The notes: generated by a model from the sequence alone, not told the origin. A DNA stretch of 64,000 nt from Phallusia mammillata (GCA_003260075.1 QLIY01000080.1:163077-227076), one strand, 5' to 3'; shown: positions 13,801 through 25,800, counted from the first letter of the stretch. Numbers and translations: made by a program.

Positions 13801-16800
13801 TTTTTATTGTCGGGGCCAAATGGTATTTTTTTAAGTGTGTAGGGAGCCGCAAAAAAAACGAAACCTTGAGAAAATCACTAAAGATTATTGCTTTGAAAGC
13901 TAAAATAGCAATGTTTGGTGGTTTTCTGAGGTCTGGTGCGAGCCGCAAAATAAGTAGTTGGGAGNTGGTGCGAGCCGCAAAATAAGTAGCTGGGAGCCGC
14001 ATGCGGCCCCGAAAACCGAGTTTGAGAACCACTAGTTTACACCGTAGTCAAGTTCAAAAGCTTGGAGAGGTGAACTGTTGCATATTATGTGAAGGTTTGA
14101 CGCTGAGAAATTGCAGTGTCCCGCATAAAAGATGAATGTATGCGATAACGACATTTTCAGCGCCTCAAGTGATGCAGGCCGGTATTGATCGCACACAGCA
14201 AAGAAAAAAAAACGAACCTTCTTCGCTCGACATTGCTCAGGCGCCTCAACTGCCTGGATTTGACAACGTCCCCAAGGTTTATAGTAGTGCAGTAGAGTAT
14301 TGATCAGTAAGACAGCGCGCAGTATTGTACTTGGATTCAATGTCAGTGCATAGAGATTTGATTCAATGTTGTGTTTTATTTGAATCGTGCAGAATAGGTG
14401 TGATTAATGTAGCGCTGTCGTGACTGATCTGCGCTGTATGATGCCGAAGAGACGAAACTCACAACGGAGTATTTTAAGCATCGCCAACGATAAACGCAAG
14501 AGTAATTGGCCGCGTTGTTTTACATTGAAAACTTTTAGAAAATTTGCCTCTGCCACTGGACTTTGCTGTGGCGTTGATTCAGACGCTGACAGTATGTTGG
14601 ATACGTGCCGAAACGAACATGCGACTCTGCGTCGTGCCTCGGATGGTATCGCCCTTGCCGCCTCAAGATGTGGATGTATTGTTTCATCGACAGTGGGACA
14701 AAGGAACAGCTTTGTTTCTTCGCGTTGCGAAACAGAGGTCTGTTTTGGGCCACACTATGTCCCCAGCCGTCGACCTAGCGGTCAGGCGCCGAGACAGTCC
14801 GGTGATGCAATAAACCACGTCATTAACAGCGACCACAAGTTACAACAATTGATAGCAAGCGTGACGCTGCGGCTTCAGCACTTACTGTCGTTGGATGAGA
14901 AAGTGGCCACCAATGGCAACAACTTTTATCAATCGCGCAGTGAAAGCATTGATAGCGTCAGTACCGCAAGTACGGACTTAGCCAACGACCAGGGACCGTC
15001 GTATTATAACGCGTCGTGGGACGCATCAAGTAGGACTCTATCTGTTTCTCTATTACCGACACGCTCTGGATACACGCATGTAATTCCCCCCGGACAGTCA
15101 ACGGATTATACGCAATGCAGTGGCTTGGACGCCAACCTCCACCATCAATCTGTCAGTGCTTCTGGCAGCCCACGATCCCACAGAAGACTGTCGGCGCGCT
15201 ACTCAGCTGATTCCGGATTCTTCAGTATGTTTTCATGTTACGATTAGAATTTGTTGTTTGAAGCTCACTCAGATTTACCGTGGCAGCATCTGTCGAGCGC
15301 GAGCTCAGAATTCGCGACTGACAACCAATTAAGCGTATGTACATGCAAATATACTTGGCACGTTGCGTCGCACGTTTAGCTAAAGTGCGTCATTAATGCT
15401 ACAGCAACCTAGCGCGCGACAAGACTCCCGAGTTTCCGACAACCCGTATTCTGAAATTTAAAGTTTGCCTAAATCCAATCTTTTGTTTGTTGTTTAGACA
15501 ATCAGAATGACGTCATGTCACCGAACGATCCAACAGACGAACGTGAAAAGCGACCAGCCTCGCCGAATTACGGCGTCATCACCAAACCTGGCAACCGACC
15601 CCATCTCGTCAACCCTGCTGGGCGGATAATGGGAAAAATAACAGGTATCGATTGGATTTGTGTAGTGCATGAAAAACAACAGCTGTACGTTTAGTGCTAC
15701 ACCGTTGACGGCTTTAACTTTAACTTATTTTCCACCGGCCAATTTCGTCACGCTCGTTTACACCGTCTGACGTCAAAGTATCCCATGTAAACGGCCGCCA
15801 TCTGTTTTCAATATTGCGCAACAGTAGACCAGTCATAAATTCAACAGCTGTGTTATACAATGAAATTAGGCTAGTTGTAGCCTTTTTGAAAGTTGTGCGA
15901 GGTTTGTTTTTTGATTCAACAATCCACTTCTCGTTGCAGGTATAAAAAATTCAAGCCGACATAAAGACACTGTACTGAAATGGCACAAAATCCCAGCATA
16001 CGGCGTTGTTGTAAGCAACGAAGATGCCTTAGCGCGGGTAAGTTAATGTTCTACATCAACAACACCTCCAATAAACGACTCTAAAACAGCGGAAAGGGAA
16101 GTTTGTGTTTAGCGTTAAATAGCAAAGCGTACTGTTGGTTCTGCGAACCACCAGGGTGGTGCCATAAATACTATGCAGTTCCTATATTCGAATGGGTGTG
16201 CAAAATTATGTACCATGTCCAATAATCGATATTCGCCCTTTGCGGGCAATCGTTTGGAACACGGTGGTATTGTTTCATGCTCAGCGCCGAGTAGTTTCAT
16301 TGCTGACTGATGTTGAAATTTGGTAGGCGGGTTAATTTTTTTCGTTTGATTCAGGAGTTGGCAAATATCGACGAATGGGGAGGCATCGACCTGTTCAAAA
16401 TTGCTGAGATCAGCAACAACCGTCCACTCACCTGTGTCGTGTATCATCTCTGCCAGGTAAGCGGCTCTACATTTCGAGTTCTTCCCACGTCAGGAGTTCG
16501 TATCATTTTAACTTCCAACAACCATCACTGTTACTAATGTTGAGAAATATCACCTTGACGAAATTTTCAATTTGTAGAAACGGGACATGTTCAACAAGTT
16601 CAAAATTGCACAAGACAAATTTCTAGCGTACCTGATGACCCTTGAAGATCATTATAGGAACGTTCCCTACCACAACAGCGTCCATGCGAGCGATGTTGCA
16701 CAATCCGTGCACGTACTGCTCTCCTCAGCCGCTCTCGATGTAAGTTTTTGTTCCCATACCAAACACTCAGCTGCAGATGCTGCTCCCCGATAGCATTTAT

Positions 16801-17567
16801 CCACCGCGTGTCCGATTGATTTGTGTGGGCGAGTGAATCGTGTCCTGGGCCTGTTTGCCGTTGTTGATAGTGTTGGACGTAATCTTGTGATCTCCGCTCG
16901 CTAGCTCGTTTAGTTGTACTAATATGTCGGTGTTGTATTCGTAGAGCGTCTTCACAGACCTGGAAGTTTTGGCTGCTCTCCTGGCGAGCGCAATGCATGA
17001 CGTTGACCATCCCGGTTTGAACAACCAGTATCACTGCAATAACAGTAAGTGCCCACTTCGACAAATCTAATTTGATTTTTTAGTCGCCCGAGCAGCATGC
17101 AGGTCGCGACCTGTGACTTGAACCGCTTTGCTTCTGTACACATTGCTCCAGGCGCGCCATCGATTGAATCTCTCCGTTTAAAGTTTAGGGTTCCGTCAAT
17201 CCCTTTAGACGTGAAGGCATGAATTATTCACTATATTTGTTACGGCAGGGACAACCAGGCAGTGCAGAATCGGTCGATTGTTGCTTGTTGCACGTCATCG
17301 ATTGTTTCTTGTTGCACGTCCAACCCTTTTTTCAGGACTTCTTTTGCACAGGTACTGAGTTGGCGTTGATGTACAACGACGAATCTGTGCTAGAAAATCA
17401 CCACCTGGCGGTTGGCTTCAAGCTTATGCAGCAAGACTACTGCGGCGTGTTTGATAATTTCACCCAGAAGCAATGGCAGAGTCTGCGAAAGATGGTTATC
17501 GACATGGTAAGTCCCGTCGCCGTGTTAGTCGTGCTGAAGACCTTATGGCAAGCAACCACTAAAGAGA

Positions 17568-17608
<41 letters not shown>

Positions 17609-19126
17609 GCCGCCCGTATGGATTTTTCGGAAGCCCGCTGACGCCTCATTTTGATTTAGGTTCTGGCTACTGACATGTCAAAACATATGCAGCTGCTTTC
17701 TAATCTAAAGACGATGGTGGAAACGAAGAAAGTCGCTCGATCTGGTGTGCTCATGCTCGACAATTACACTGACCGTATTCAGGTACAACATACATTTTCA
17801 CCTAAGATTTGCGTTTCAAAGCGGAAAAGTTAAGGTAGACTTTGTATGAACGAACAAAAAGTATAAAATCATATATATGCGAATGTGTGCTGAATACAAT
17901 CGAGCCAAAGTTCACAGTAGCACCCAGCTTCACATGCAAAAAACAAGCTCTAAATTATTAAAAGCTATGTACCAACTATCAACCATTCGCGTCGGGTAGT
18001 ACGTGGGCATATGACGTACATCCATAGAGCACATTCTGCACGCATGCCTTATGTAAATTAATACTAAATATTATCAACAAAATTTTTCTGAAAAGGTGCT
18101 GCAAAACATGGTACATTGTGCTGACCTCAGTAATCCTGCAAAGCCTATTGAAATGTACAAGCAGTGGAATGAACGGGTTATGGCTGAGTACTGGATGCAA
18201 GGTGACGTAGAAAGGGAGGCTGGCATTGAAATCAGTCCAATGTGCGATCGCCACAACACCTCTGTCGAAAAGTCGCAGGTAAGAAATACAAAGCTGAAAA
18301 GAAAACTTTTTGTTTAGATTAGACTTTTTGGGTTGTTAAAACAACTAAACATTTGTTTACCAATCGCACGTCGCGACTGAATAACTTACTGTTAGCATTG
18401 GTATTTAAAGGTAACCCCAATATGCGACGAACGTGATAACTTTACCACCTCGATGCATGGTATAAAAATTGTCTTGTTTTCTAACAGGTCATGTTCATTG
18501 ATTTCGTCGTACATCCGTTACTCGAAACGTGGGCGGACCTTGTGAACCCCTATGCACAAGAAATCATGGAATCACTGGCGAATAACCGCGAATATTACGC
18601 AAACCTTATGCCCAGCAGGTGTGTAACAATATTGCAATGACGTAAGCGCCAGTTATTTGTGGCAGCACATGTGGCAGTTTTATTGCGCAACGTGATTGAT
18701 TTCACTGCTCGTTATAACGTGGCAGCGATTAATGAATGTTGCAGTCCAACGCTCATGCATTTCATGTGCTCTCGTCGTTAGCAACTGTGCCAGACGAAGT
18801 AGGCTGGGGCTATAGCCCATAAAAAATGCTAAATGTGCATCGCCAGCACCACGGATTTTCATGCCCGCCTAATGACACTCTTTTGTGTTATATGCATATT
18901 TGACCATATTTTTTAATTCTTTAGTCCTTCTCAAACCGGACATTCGAAGTCAAGCGACGAAGGCACCATCGACGCGGATTCATCTGCCTCTGAGGATGAA
19001 GAAGATATTGGAACACCTGTTCCAGTAGGTCAAGGCCGTCCAAGCAGTTTTCCTTTTCAAAATCCTATTGCAGACGACCAGTCGAAACCCAGCGGACGGT
19101 CGAAGCGCAAGGTTGAAAAATCGTGA
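4612..19126 (+). CDS. PDE4: cAMP-specific 3',5'-cyclic phosphodiesterase, PDE4 family (long form)
   Basis: Hydrolyses cAMP to 5'-AMP in the cytosol. Sixteen exons join in phase to about 741 aa: 4612-4844, 5243-5434, 5580-5619, 8100-8164, 8542-8740, 9520-9613, 15498-15644, 15940-16037, 16355-16456, 16578-16739, 16945-17044, 17352-17506, 17660-17782, 18096-18278, 18488-18618, 18925-19126. Exons 2-4 encode UCR1, including the PKA site [11 protein letters not shown] and the [12 protein letters not shown] block. Exons 5-6 encode UCR2 ([17 protein letters not shown], then FKRMLN). Exons 9-15 encode the catalytic domain, with metal-binding YHNSVH, HDVDHPG and HCADLSNP motifs and the [10 protein letters not shown] block. 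A PxSP ERK-type site follows the domain (PSSPS). The C-terminus is acidic and Ser-rich, then basic. The family is certain from UCRs plus catalytic motifs. The first exon is inferred from splice phase. Invertebrates usually have a single PDE4 equal to vertebrate A-D, so no paralogue letter is given. Confidence 0.96.
5620..8099 (+). other. PDE4 intron within UCR1
   Basis: This intron is bounded by a GTGTGT donor and a ttgcacag acceptor, at the boundary between the VTPFAQ and VLASLR codons. It is AT-rich with scattered short frames. No exon, RNA gene or clear transposon was recognised. Confidence 0.6.
10132..10139 (+). promoter_or_regulatory. Perfect CRE palindrome in PDE4 intron
   Basis: The 8-base consensus TGACGTCA bound by CREB/ATF family bZIP factors occurs here, first of six between 10.1 and 15.8 kb. 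Function is inferred from motif and clustering. Confidence 0.55.
10800..10807 (+). promoter_or_regulatory. Perfect CRE palindrome in PDE4 intron
   Basis: TGACGTCA, second of the cluster. No adjacent TATA or CCAAT box is evident, so it would act as a distal element if functional. Confidence 0.5.
12702..12796 (+). promoter_or_regulatory. Candidate intronic PDE4 promoter: CRE, CCAAT box, TATA-like box
   Basis: A perfect CRE (12,702-12,709) is followed by CCAAT (12,724-12,728) and TATAAG (12,791-12,796) in a locally GC-richer stretch. Initiation would be expected near 12,820. A weak donor (GTAACG at 12,839) could end a short non-coding exon, and an acceptor at 14,391-14,392 precedes the alternative coding exon. 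Mammalian PDE4 genes have cAMP-inducible intronic promoters for short forms, which fits the position. Start site and splicing are inferred. Confidence 0.4.
12949..12956 (+). promoter_or_regulatory. Perfect CRE palindrome downstream of the promoter-like module
   Basis: TGACGTCA lies about 240 bp after the CRE of the promoter-like module. Two palindromes this close are unlikely by chance in AT-rich DNA. Confidence 0.5.
13785..14034. mobile_element. hAT-type MITE with perfect 8-bp target-site duplication
   Basis: Terminal inverted repeats start cagtggttctcaaac and end gtttgagaaccacta, flanked by the identical octamer gtttacac at 13,777-13,784 and 14,035-14,042. An 8-bp duplication and this terminal motif are hallmarks of hAT superfamily elements. 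About 250 bp long with no transposase frame, so non-autonomous. Inside, 13,934-13,964 is repeated at 13,966-13,996 around a single N, an assembly artefact, so the true length is about 218 bp. Confidence 0.9.
14438..15224 (+). CDS. PDE4: Alternative first coding exon of PDE4 (form lacking UCR1/UCR2)
   Basis: An open frame from tandem ATGs gives 262 codons plus one base, ending at a strong GTATGT donor (15,225). That one base is the phase required by the shared exon at 15,498, so it can splice in place of the UCR2 exon (9,520-9,613), which also ends in phase 1. The product would be about 729 aa: a Ser-rich, partly basic N-terminus with four RRxS motifs (residues 5-8, 65-68, 111-114, 249-252) followed by the linker and catalytic domain. 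No known domain was recognised in the 262 residues. An acceptor-like site at 14,391-14,392 could join it to an upstream non-coding exon. It could instead be a cassette exon or a fortuitous frame; its length and phase match favour a real exon. Confidence 0.55.
15769..15776 (+). promoter_or_regulatory. Perfect CRE palindrome downstream of the alternative exon
   Basis: TGACGTCA in the intron 15,645-15,939. A further copy at 15,509-15,516 lies inside a coding exon and may be kept for coding reasons. Confidence 0.4.
17570..17606 (+). repeat. Homopolymer of 37 C in a PDE4 intron
   Basis: An uninterrupted C tract in the intron between the exons ending 17,506 and starting 17,660. Its length may be inaccurate, given the unreliable G runs elsewhere in this assembly (it is the same run on the other strand). 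It does not touch the splice sites. Confidence 0.9.
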
Positions 19127-21241
19127 GGGTGCAAAATTGGCATGGTATTGACATTGTGCTCGAGGATTCTTCAGAGAGAGCGATGCCTGCCCCGAGTCCC
19201 GGGGTTGACGTGTCCCAACCGCAAGCGGGTATTCCCGCAAAAGACAAGCAAATAGCGGTGCCACGCAGACTGCCACCGATACGGAACAGTCACACAAACA
19301 CACGCGCGCAGTCATCTATCTGCATTTACCTGCCCTGTTACCTGCGTTTCAGCATTTTTCTTCACTCTTATGCGAACTTATATACTTATCCAATGGCCCA
19401 CGGGGGAATTGAACGGAAATTTCCTTCCTTGTTGATCATTTAGTATTTTTTCTCCGCGATTGAGATGTTTGCCGCTGCTGTTCTCGGCATTGTGTTTTTG
19501 CCCATATTTTTGTATGGTAGTCCCACGGAACACTGCCACGTTTATTCCATTGTTACCTTTTCGCTTGGACTAATATCCGGAGTAGCATGTTTAATCAAAA
19601 CTAATTCAACGGATGCGTCATAAAAATCAGCAGCTTTTTGGCGGGATCGAGCGAAAAATCATTTGTTCAATTTCTTACTTATGTAGCAGCAGGTGCTTTT
19701 TACTAAGTTTTTCCACAATCACAGCTACTTGAATCCCGCACAGCTGTCCGCTATATGCGTCTGTAACTGTACTTAACATATGTATACCTTTTAGTTTTTC
19801 TTCAGGCGATGTTATTTTTCTCTTCGCAATCCGATTGCCTTAGATACTGTTCGCTGGATAGTCTTAACCCAGAACTGTATCCAAAACTCACACGGGCTTT
19901 TGGCTGAATGAGTAACTCTCGTTTAGTTAGAGCTGCGAAGGCTAGCATTGTTTTATTGCAGCTTGTATGCGATCTTCAACCTGTGTGCAATTTACCCTTT
20001 TATTTGGCAGACTTTATTTGTAAAGTTTGCGAAGTGGACACGTTTGTTTTTAATCAAGACGGAGTGCTATTGGTCACTGTGACAATGGTTCGAAGCTGTT
20101 TTACTGGTCTCAATTACACGTCCATATGGCGCGCCCGGCGTGAACCAATCCCTCCCGCCACGACACAGATGCAACCAATAACTCTAGCACAGAACGACAA
20201 ACTTTCCATTTAAAAATACTTTCCCTAATTTGTTTTGATCTTTCCCTAGCTCTTAGTATTTATTTTTTACTTTGCACATTGGTTTGATGAAAAAAAATGG
20301 TCGACAAATTTGTCTCAGATAAAATGTTTCTGTACGCTAGTTTAATAATTCGACCTTCTCAACACAAAATAAATTAAATCTTGTTTTTGTATACTCCGAG
20401 TGACTCCGAATATATATTTATGACGTATCACTTACGTCAACCATGATGTGGTGGGCGTTTTAGTTATCATAAAATCGTTTTCCTGTTTATCCGATGTTCC
20501 GTTTGTTGGTTGATAAATTAATGGGAAAATAAAGTTACCGTCAAAAGTTTGAAAAAAATATTTTCTGCTTTTGGGTTTAGGCTAGACAGCAGGCAGTGAA
20601 AGAAAGCAAGAAAGTATTGTTTGGCCAAAGTTACGGAACCATCAAACATTCTGTGTAACGATTGCCAATGGACTAGTTGCTACTCTCTTATCTACTAGTT
20701 AAATGAAACATCGATTTATGATTAAACAAAGATACAATAAATATATTTTCCAACTGATATCTATGAATCCATGGCAACTATGGTTATCGCGGTAATGTTT
20801 TCGATTGCCGCACGTACTCCTTACAGAGAACAAACCACAACATCAAGCAGAAAGTGATGTATGTATCATTGTGTTAGCTAAGCAATGTACGGGTTTTATG
20901 TTCGTTTTGGTTATGTTGCTAGTTGTGAAAACATTGTAAGAGTGAGTTTGAAACAAGGATGAATCAGATCATAGTTCACAGGTCAAGTTTAAAAGCAAGT
21001 GTGCGTTTTGACATAATTAAAAAACATTAGGTATTCTTTCGAAATACAAAACCAAATACGCAACAAACTGGCGCTGCCGTGATAAACTGACCAATCCGCT
21101 TGCGGCACAAAATTCGTTTAACTAGTTGTCTGTCGTGTAACAATGACTGATTATACTGTAATTGTGATCAATAACACAGGATAGCTGTTTGTGTGTTTGA
21201 TGAGCTTATAATAAGATTTCTTGCTTCTTTAGTTTCTAAGT
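19127..21241 (+). other. PDE4 3' region and spacer to the Tctex1 gene
   Basis: This stretch starts after the PDE4 stop codon TGA (19,124-19,126). Several AATAAA-like signals occur at about 20.39, 20.53 and 20.74 kb, any of which could end the transcript. A 101-codon frame at 19,908-20,213 has no recognised domain and is probably UTR. No RNA gene is recognised. Confidence 0.5.
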
Positions 21242-22190
21242 ATGACAAATCCGATGGCGAGCGTAATGAATTCCTCAATGAAACGAAGGGGGAGCATGTT
21301 CGATGGATCCCTTGCCCGTCTCAATCCAGTCGGGTCAAGCACTCGTACATTTGGGTAAGGAGATTATTGTAATCAATGTAATATGTAATAATTTATCAGC
21401 AAAGAACGCACAACAAAGCAACATGGGCTTTGTTTGGAGCCTTATAATGACAACATCACCAATTTTGTGTGCCTTTTTTATGCAGGGAAGATCCAACTAG
21501 CGAAACATTTCTCATCAAAAAACTTTCGACACGATATCAGAATACATATAAGCTTGAACCTGACCAACGTTTCGAATGTGGTAAAGTTCAAGCCATAGCA
21601 GAACAAGTTTTAATGGTGCGAGCATTTTTGAGTCAGATATGTTTAATTTTGCTTCTCCAAACGCCTATGTTTAGGATTACCTGGAAGACATCGAATACAA
21701 TGTGGCGGGCTGTCGTCAAGCATGCAAAACTATAGGTGACAAGATTGTGAAAGCTGTTCAAAATCTTGGGTACAAAAGGTAAATTTAGAAGTGGATGACA
21801 ATAAGCTTAATCAAGAATTAACCACTTTATTTTAATATGTTCTTCACAAAAAAACGGTTAAATCGAAAGATAAACGATTATGAGCCGACAAAGTAATAAC
21901 TTATTTGTTGGCTTAAAACAAGTGTATGGGCGCCACACAGCGGTCAAACTGACCAATATAATTATTACAATTAGGCACCCACTTTACTTCAAAAAGCTTA
22001 TCAGTTACCTTGTATTTTTAATAGGCATAAAATAATAGCCCTAGTGCACATTGGACAACTTCAAGATCAAGGAATCCGGGTGGGTAGCCGATGTCTGTGG
22101 GATGACAAAAGAGACAACTGGGTCTGTGCATTTTACGAAGGCAAATCTTTGTGGGCGACTGCAACTGTCTATGGAGTTTACTACGAATAA
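21242..22190 (+). CDS. Tctex1-domain dynein light chain family protein
   Basis: Four exons (21242-21354, 21486-21615, 21675-21778, 22025-22190) join in phase to 170 aa. Residues from about 45 to the end form a Tctex1 domain: a YQNTYKLEPDQRF-like start, a helix with cysteines (NVAGCRQACK), the SRCLWD turn, and the diagnostic terminal strand ATVYGVYYE. The N-terminal 37 residues are Ser/Arg-rich with an RRGS motif. Family members are light chains or accessory subunits of cytoplasmic or axonemal dyneins. The extended N-terminus favours the Tctex1-domain-containing subgroup over the minimal DYNLT1/3 type, but the exact orthologue cannot be settled. A polyadenylation signal follows at 22,273. It is convergent with the Ran-binding gene downstream. 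Confidence 0.92.
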
Positions 22191-22272
22191 CCTTACCCCT
22201 ACTTTTTACATCTGTGTTATCTGATCTCCTTCATAAAAGAATCACATTTGTTCGCAGTTACGGAAAGTTTGT

Positions 22273-22278
22273 AATAAA
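22273..22278 (+). terminator. Polyadenylation signal AATAAA of the Tctex1 gene
   Basis: AATAAA lies about 83 bases after the stop codon and before the convergent gene, the natural 3' end for this transcript. Confidence 0.6.
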
Positions 22279-22883
22279 CAGTAAGTTATAGGGCGGTGGA
22301 AAATGAAAAAAAACGACCAGACCTGTGAGATGGCTTTCTAATGTTGAGTGTCAACATAAACGGAAGTTCGAAATGTTGAAGCTTATAAAATACAACCTGT
22401 TTTTACAATGTGTGGTCATTAGGATGTAGAAGCGCGTAGATCCAGGGTAATGCTGAACTATATGTTGAAACATGGTGTCAGTGTAATATGACAAAAGGTT
22501 ATCTGGCCAGCGACAGTATTTCACAGAGTACATGGCCAAATACTTACCGAGATATAAACAAAAATGCGGGAACTTATTTGGTACTGTTTGTGGCAAGGTC
22601 TGTAAAATTCCATTGTTGTTTGTGGAAAAACAAGCCTTAATCAACTAAACAGACGCCTCAGGATGTTTTACAATCAAGCCCCCTCCCAACAAATCCCCCC
22701 CAAAAGTAACGGTAAAGGTGCGACAGTCAGCAAAGATATCAAAGTTGTTGGAACAAACTGGGCCTCGAAAAGCCTTAAATACAGTCGGTCATAAAATAGC
22801 ATTCAGGCAACGAACGGAAAGTTTTGTTGCTTGAAAAGCTGGCAAAGTGGCACAAACGTACGCGATATGCACGCATTGCAACA

Positions 22884-25800
22884 TTATGTAGTCACATCGG
22901 AGGTTTGGTCTTCAGTGGTGGTTTTTGACTTTTCAGTGACATCGTTTGCACCTTCACTGGGAGGTGCGTCGATTTGGTCCTTCAGTTCGTTAACGGTGGC
23001 TGTGGTCGACTGGCTATTGCAAACAGAAGCGGATTTACATTCCGGTAAAGTTTTATCTTCGGTTGGCTTTTCCTTGCTCTCGCTATTAGAATCATTGTCA
23101 CACGTTGTAGGGGCACTAGGGGCAACGTCACTGTCCTTTGGTTCAAGACTCTCCTTCAGTGCCTTTCGTTTGTCCTCTAGTTGTTTTTGGTGAAGGATCC
23201 TGTATTCCAAGGCTCTGTATATTTGCTCCGCATCGTTGATTGCAGCCTGTAAGACGCGTTTTAAGAGTATCACAAAAGGCAAGTAAACTATAAAGGGTTG
23301 GTGTTTACCGTTATGAGAAAAACTCCGATTTTGCCATCCCCAGTTTGAGCAGATACGCGCACCGACTTCTTGCTTGCTTTGTCTACAGTCATTTGGGCCC
23401 AAATTTTGGTGTTGAGAACAAGTCGCAGGCTTCCGTGTGTCCGCATTACTAAGTATAGAAGAAGGTGGATTAGTTTAGTTCACTGCTGGATACGATTTTT
23501 TAAATCGTTCTTAACGGTTAAAATGCACCACAACAGGAAAGTTTTTTTTACCCAGGCGGGATGGAAAATGCAAGTCATCATCCGAGCAATTTCCATCATT
23601 TAAATGCAAAATACCAACACCACGTTCCAGCCAGTTTTGTGAAACAGCTTCAAACTGGTACAACTTGCATTGCATCTAAAAAAACAACAACAATTGTATC
23701 TGAATTTCCAGGACATGTCTAAATCGTCAAACAGCTGAAACTGCCTGCCATTGCACTACATGTCATGCCATGACAGATAATATTTAGTGTTGAAAAAAAA
23801 AGAACCTGCAAAACATTCTTTTCATCTTCTTCGCCAGTAACTACTTCCACTTCAGGCATGATTGTTCGATTCTGTGAAGCTGCAAAATGTGCCGCAGCAC
23901 TTTCCTCTAAACCTCCAGATGATGATGATGCCCCACTTTTCTCCACACTGTCTTTTGTCCCAGTGGATGAATCAGCTTTAATGCATAATGTTAAATTGTT
24001 TCTTTTGAAATCGGAAAATGCTTTAAAAAGAGTTGCAACGTGGTAGTGGGGTTATAGATTACACAAAATATGGACTCCTTACAAAACAATAAGGAGTTAG
24101 GTTTAGCAATTCCTGGCAGTCTATAATTTGTAAAACATTAAAATATAACCTTTACTGTGGACACTTGCTGTGGATAAATGGGACAAAAAGATAGTTTTGT
24201 TTGAGGCGCAAAACATGCTGTTTTACTGTGGTTTATTGGAACAGTGTTTGTTGACTTTTTCAACCTCTACAGTAAACGACAACAGTAAGAAATCTGATTC
24301 AGACTTCACAATTACATGGAGTTTGACAATACACCTTCCGAAAACTGCAACCTGCTTTTTAAGTCACACAATGTAACCTGCTGTACATTTTATAGGCAAG
24401 CAGTTTGCACAGAGATTGGAATCATTTGCAATATAGATTTGCTGATAAAAGTACAAATAATGGTGTATTTGCCTGCAGCAAAAACTAAGAATTCAGTTAG
24501 CATATGTACACATTTACAATAAAAAAACTAATAAGTGTGTATGCCACGAAACAGAACAACTCAACTTTTCACTTATCACTAAATCGATTTACTGTATGCC
24601 TATAAGTTCATATTAATCAACTGAAAAACAAACCAAATAAAAAAATATACCTTCAGCCACTGCTGGTTGAGGCATAAATGAAACAGGTTCATTACCGGAA
24701 CTTTTTGGTGAAACCTGTGGAAAGGAGAGGTAAAATTATGAACAAGAGTTTTTGGTTGGGTATGCAGCTATGTTGACATAATGCTGGTGCAAGAAACAAA
24801 CATAGGTACTGTGGTACAATAAAATGTACTTTTTGAAATATAAAATAAAACATGCTTTAAAGTTGTGGAACCTTCTTTGTGCTTGTACACTTTAAATATA
24901 AAAGTTCTTACCCTTGCCTAGAAATAACAGACAAAAGTGTAATAAAAAAAACTGGTCCACTTGGTGTGAGAAATCATTTTATGCTTTACCAGTTACAACT
25001 TTTGATATGTTACTTTAAACACGATTATCACTTCAATATTTTGCCAAGCACCCAGCATAAATACCTGTTGTCTGTAATTTGTTAAACAAAATAAAAAAAC
25101 TGCCCCAAAACAAGTGGTCAATTTCTTATGCTTGCAAATTAAACAAAATAAAAACCTACCTTAGCCCTTTCAGCAAGATTTTGTCCAAAAACAAAACTTG
25201 AAGATGATACACTAGAGGCATTATCCCCCGATTCATGTTCATCAGGTATAGTTTCCGCATTTACCTGAAACAAAGCATATTGTTAAAATTAAATGTTTGC
25301 TTTTATCATACTTTATGTCTTCTTTTATTTACAACTCCCCCTATTAATTTTCTAACCACCCATTAAATTTGACTGTACTTTCCAAACGTACACTTGGATG
25401 TTAATGTACTTTATTTGGCATGTAGCCACCAATCAGGTTAATTGTATTTCTAGCAGTTTAGTTTCCATAGTCTCATAAACTTCATTCACACAATAAAACT
25501 GAAAAGTGACAAAAAAGGAGTAATGCAATAAAAATATGGGGTGCTAATTTCTTGCTGACAGTTTTTACTCACATTTTTTTCAATATGAGACTAACTTACG
25601 GTTAAGCAAGGGTTTCACGCTCGTTTTGTCATTTGAGCTTCAATAGTCAAAAAAGTATAACATATTATTCTGCCTTGAAGCCCATATACAACACAGTTCG
25701 ACACAGACATGTTTTTTTCTGCAGAAACAAAGTGCTGGGAAGGCTTTATGACATGGGTTGACAACCTACATCAGGGACTGTGGTCCATACCTGGACCTTT

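Larger units (their letters stand above)
9614..14392 (+). other. Large PDE4 intron between UCR2 and the catalytic exons
   Basis: The intron that interrupts the long form between 9,613 and 15,498 is the largest in the gene. This part contains four perfect CRE palindromes, a CCAAT/TATA-like module at 12.7-12.8 kb and a hAT-type MITE at 13.8 kb, all listed separately. A 135-codon frame at 12,395-12,802 overlaps the promoter-like module and resembles no known family. Otherwise nothing is recognised. Confidence 0.6.

Noticed and set aside
19908..20213. 101-codon frame after PDE4
   Set aside because: No similarity recognised; position fits the 3' UTR or spacer.
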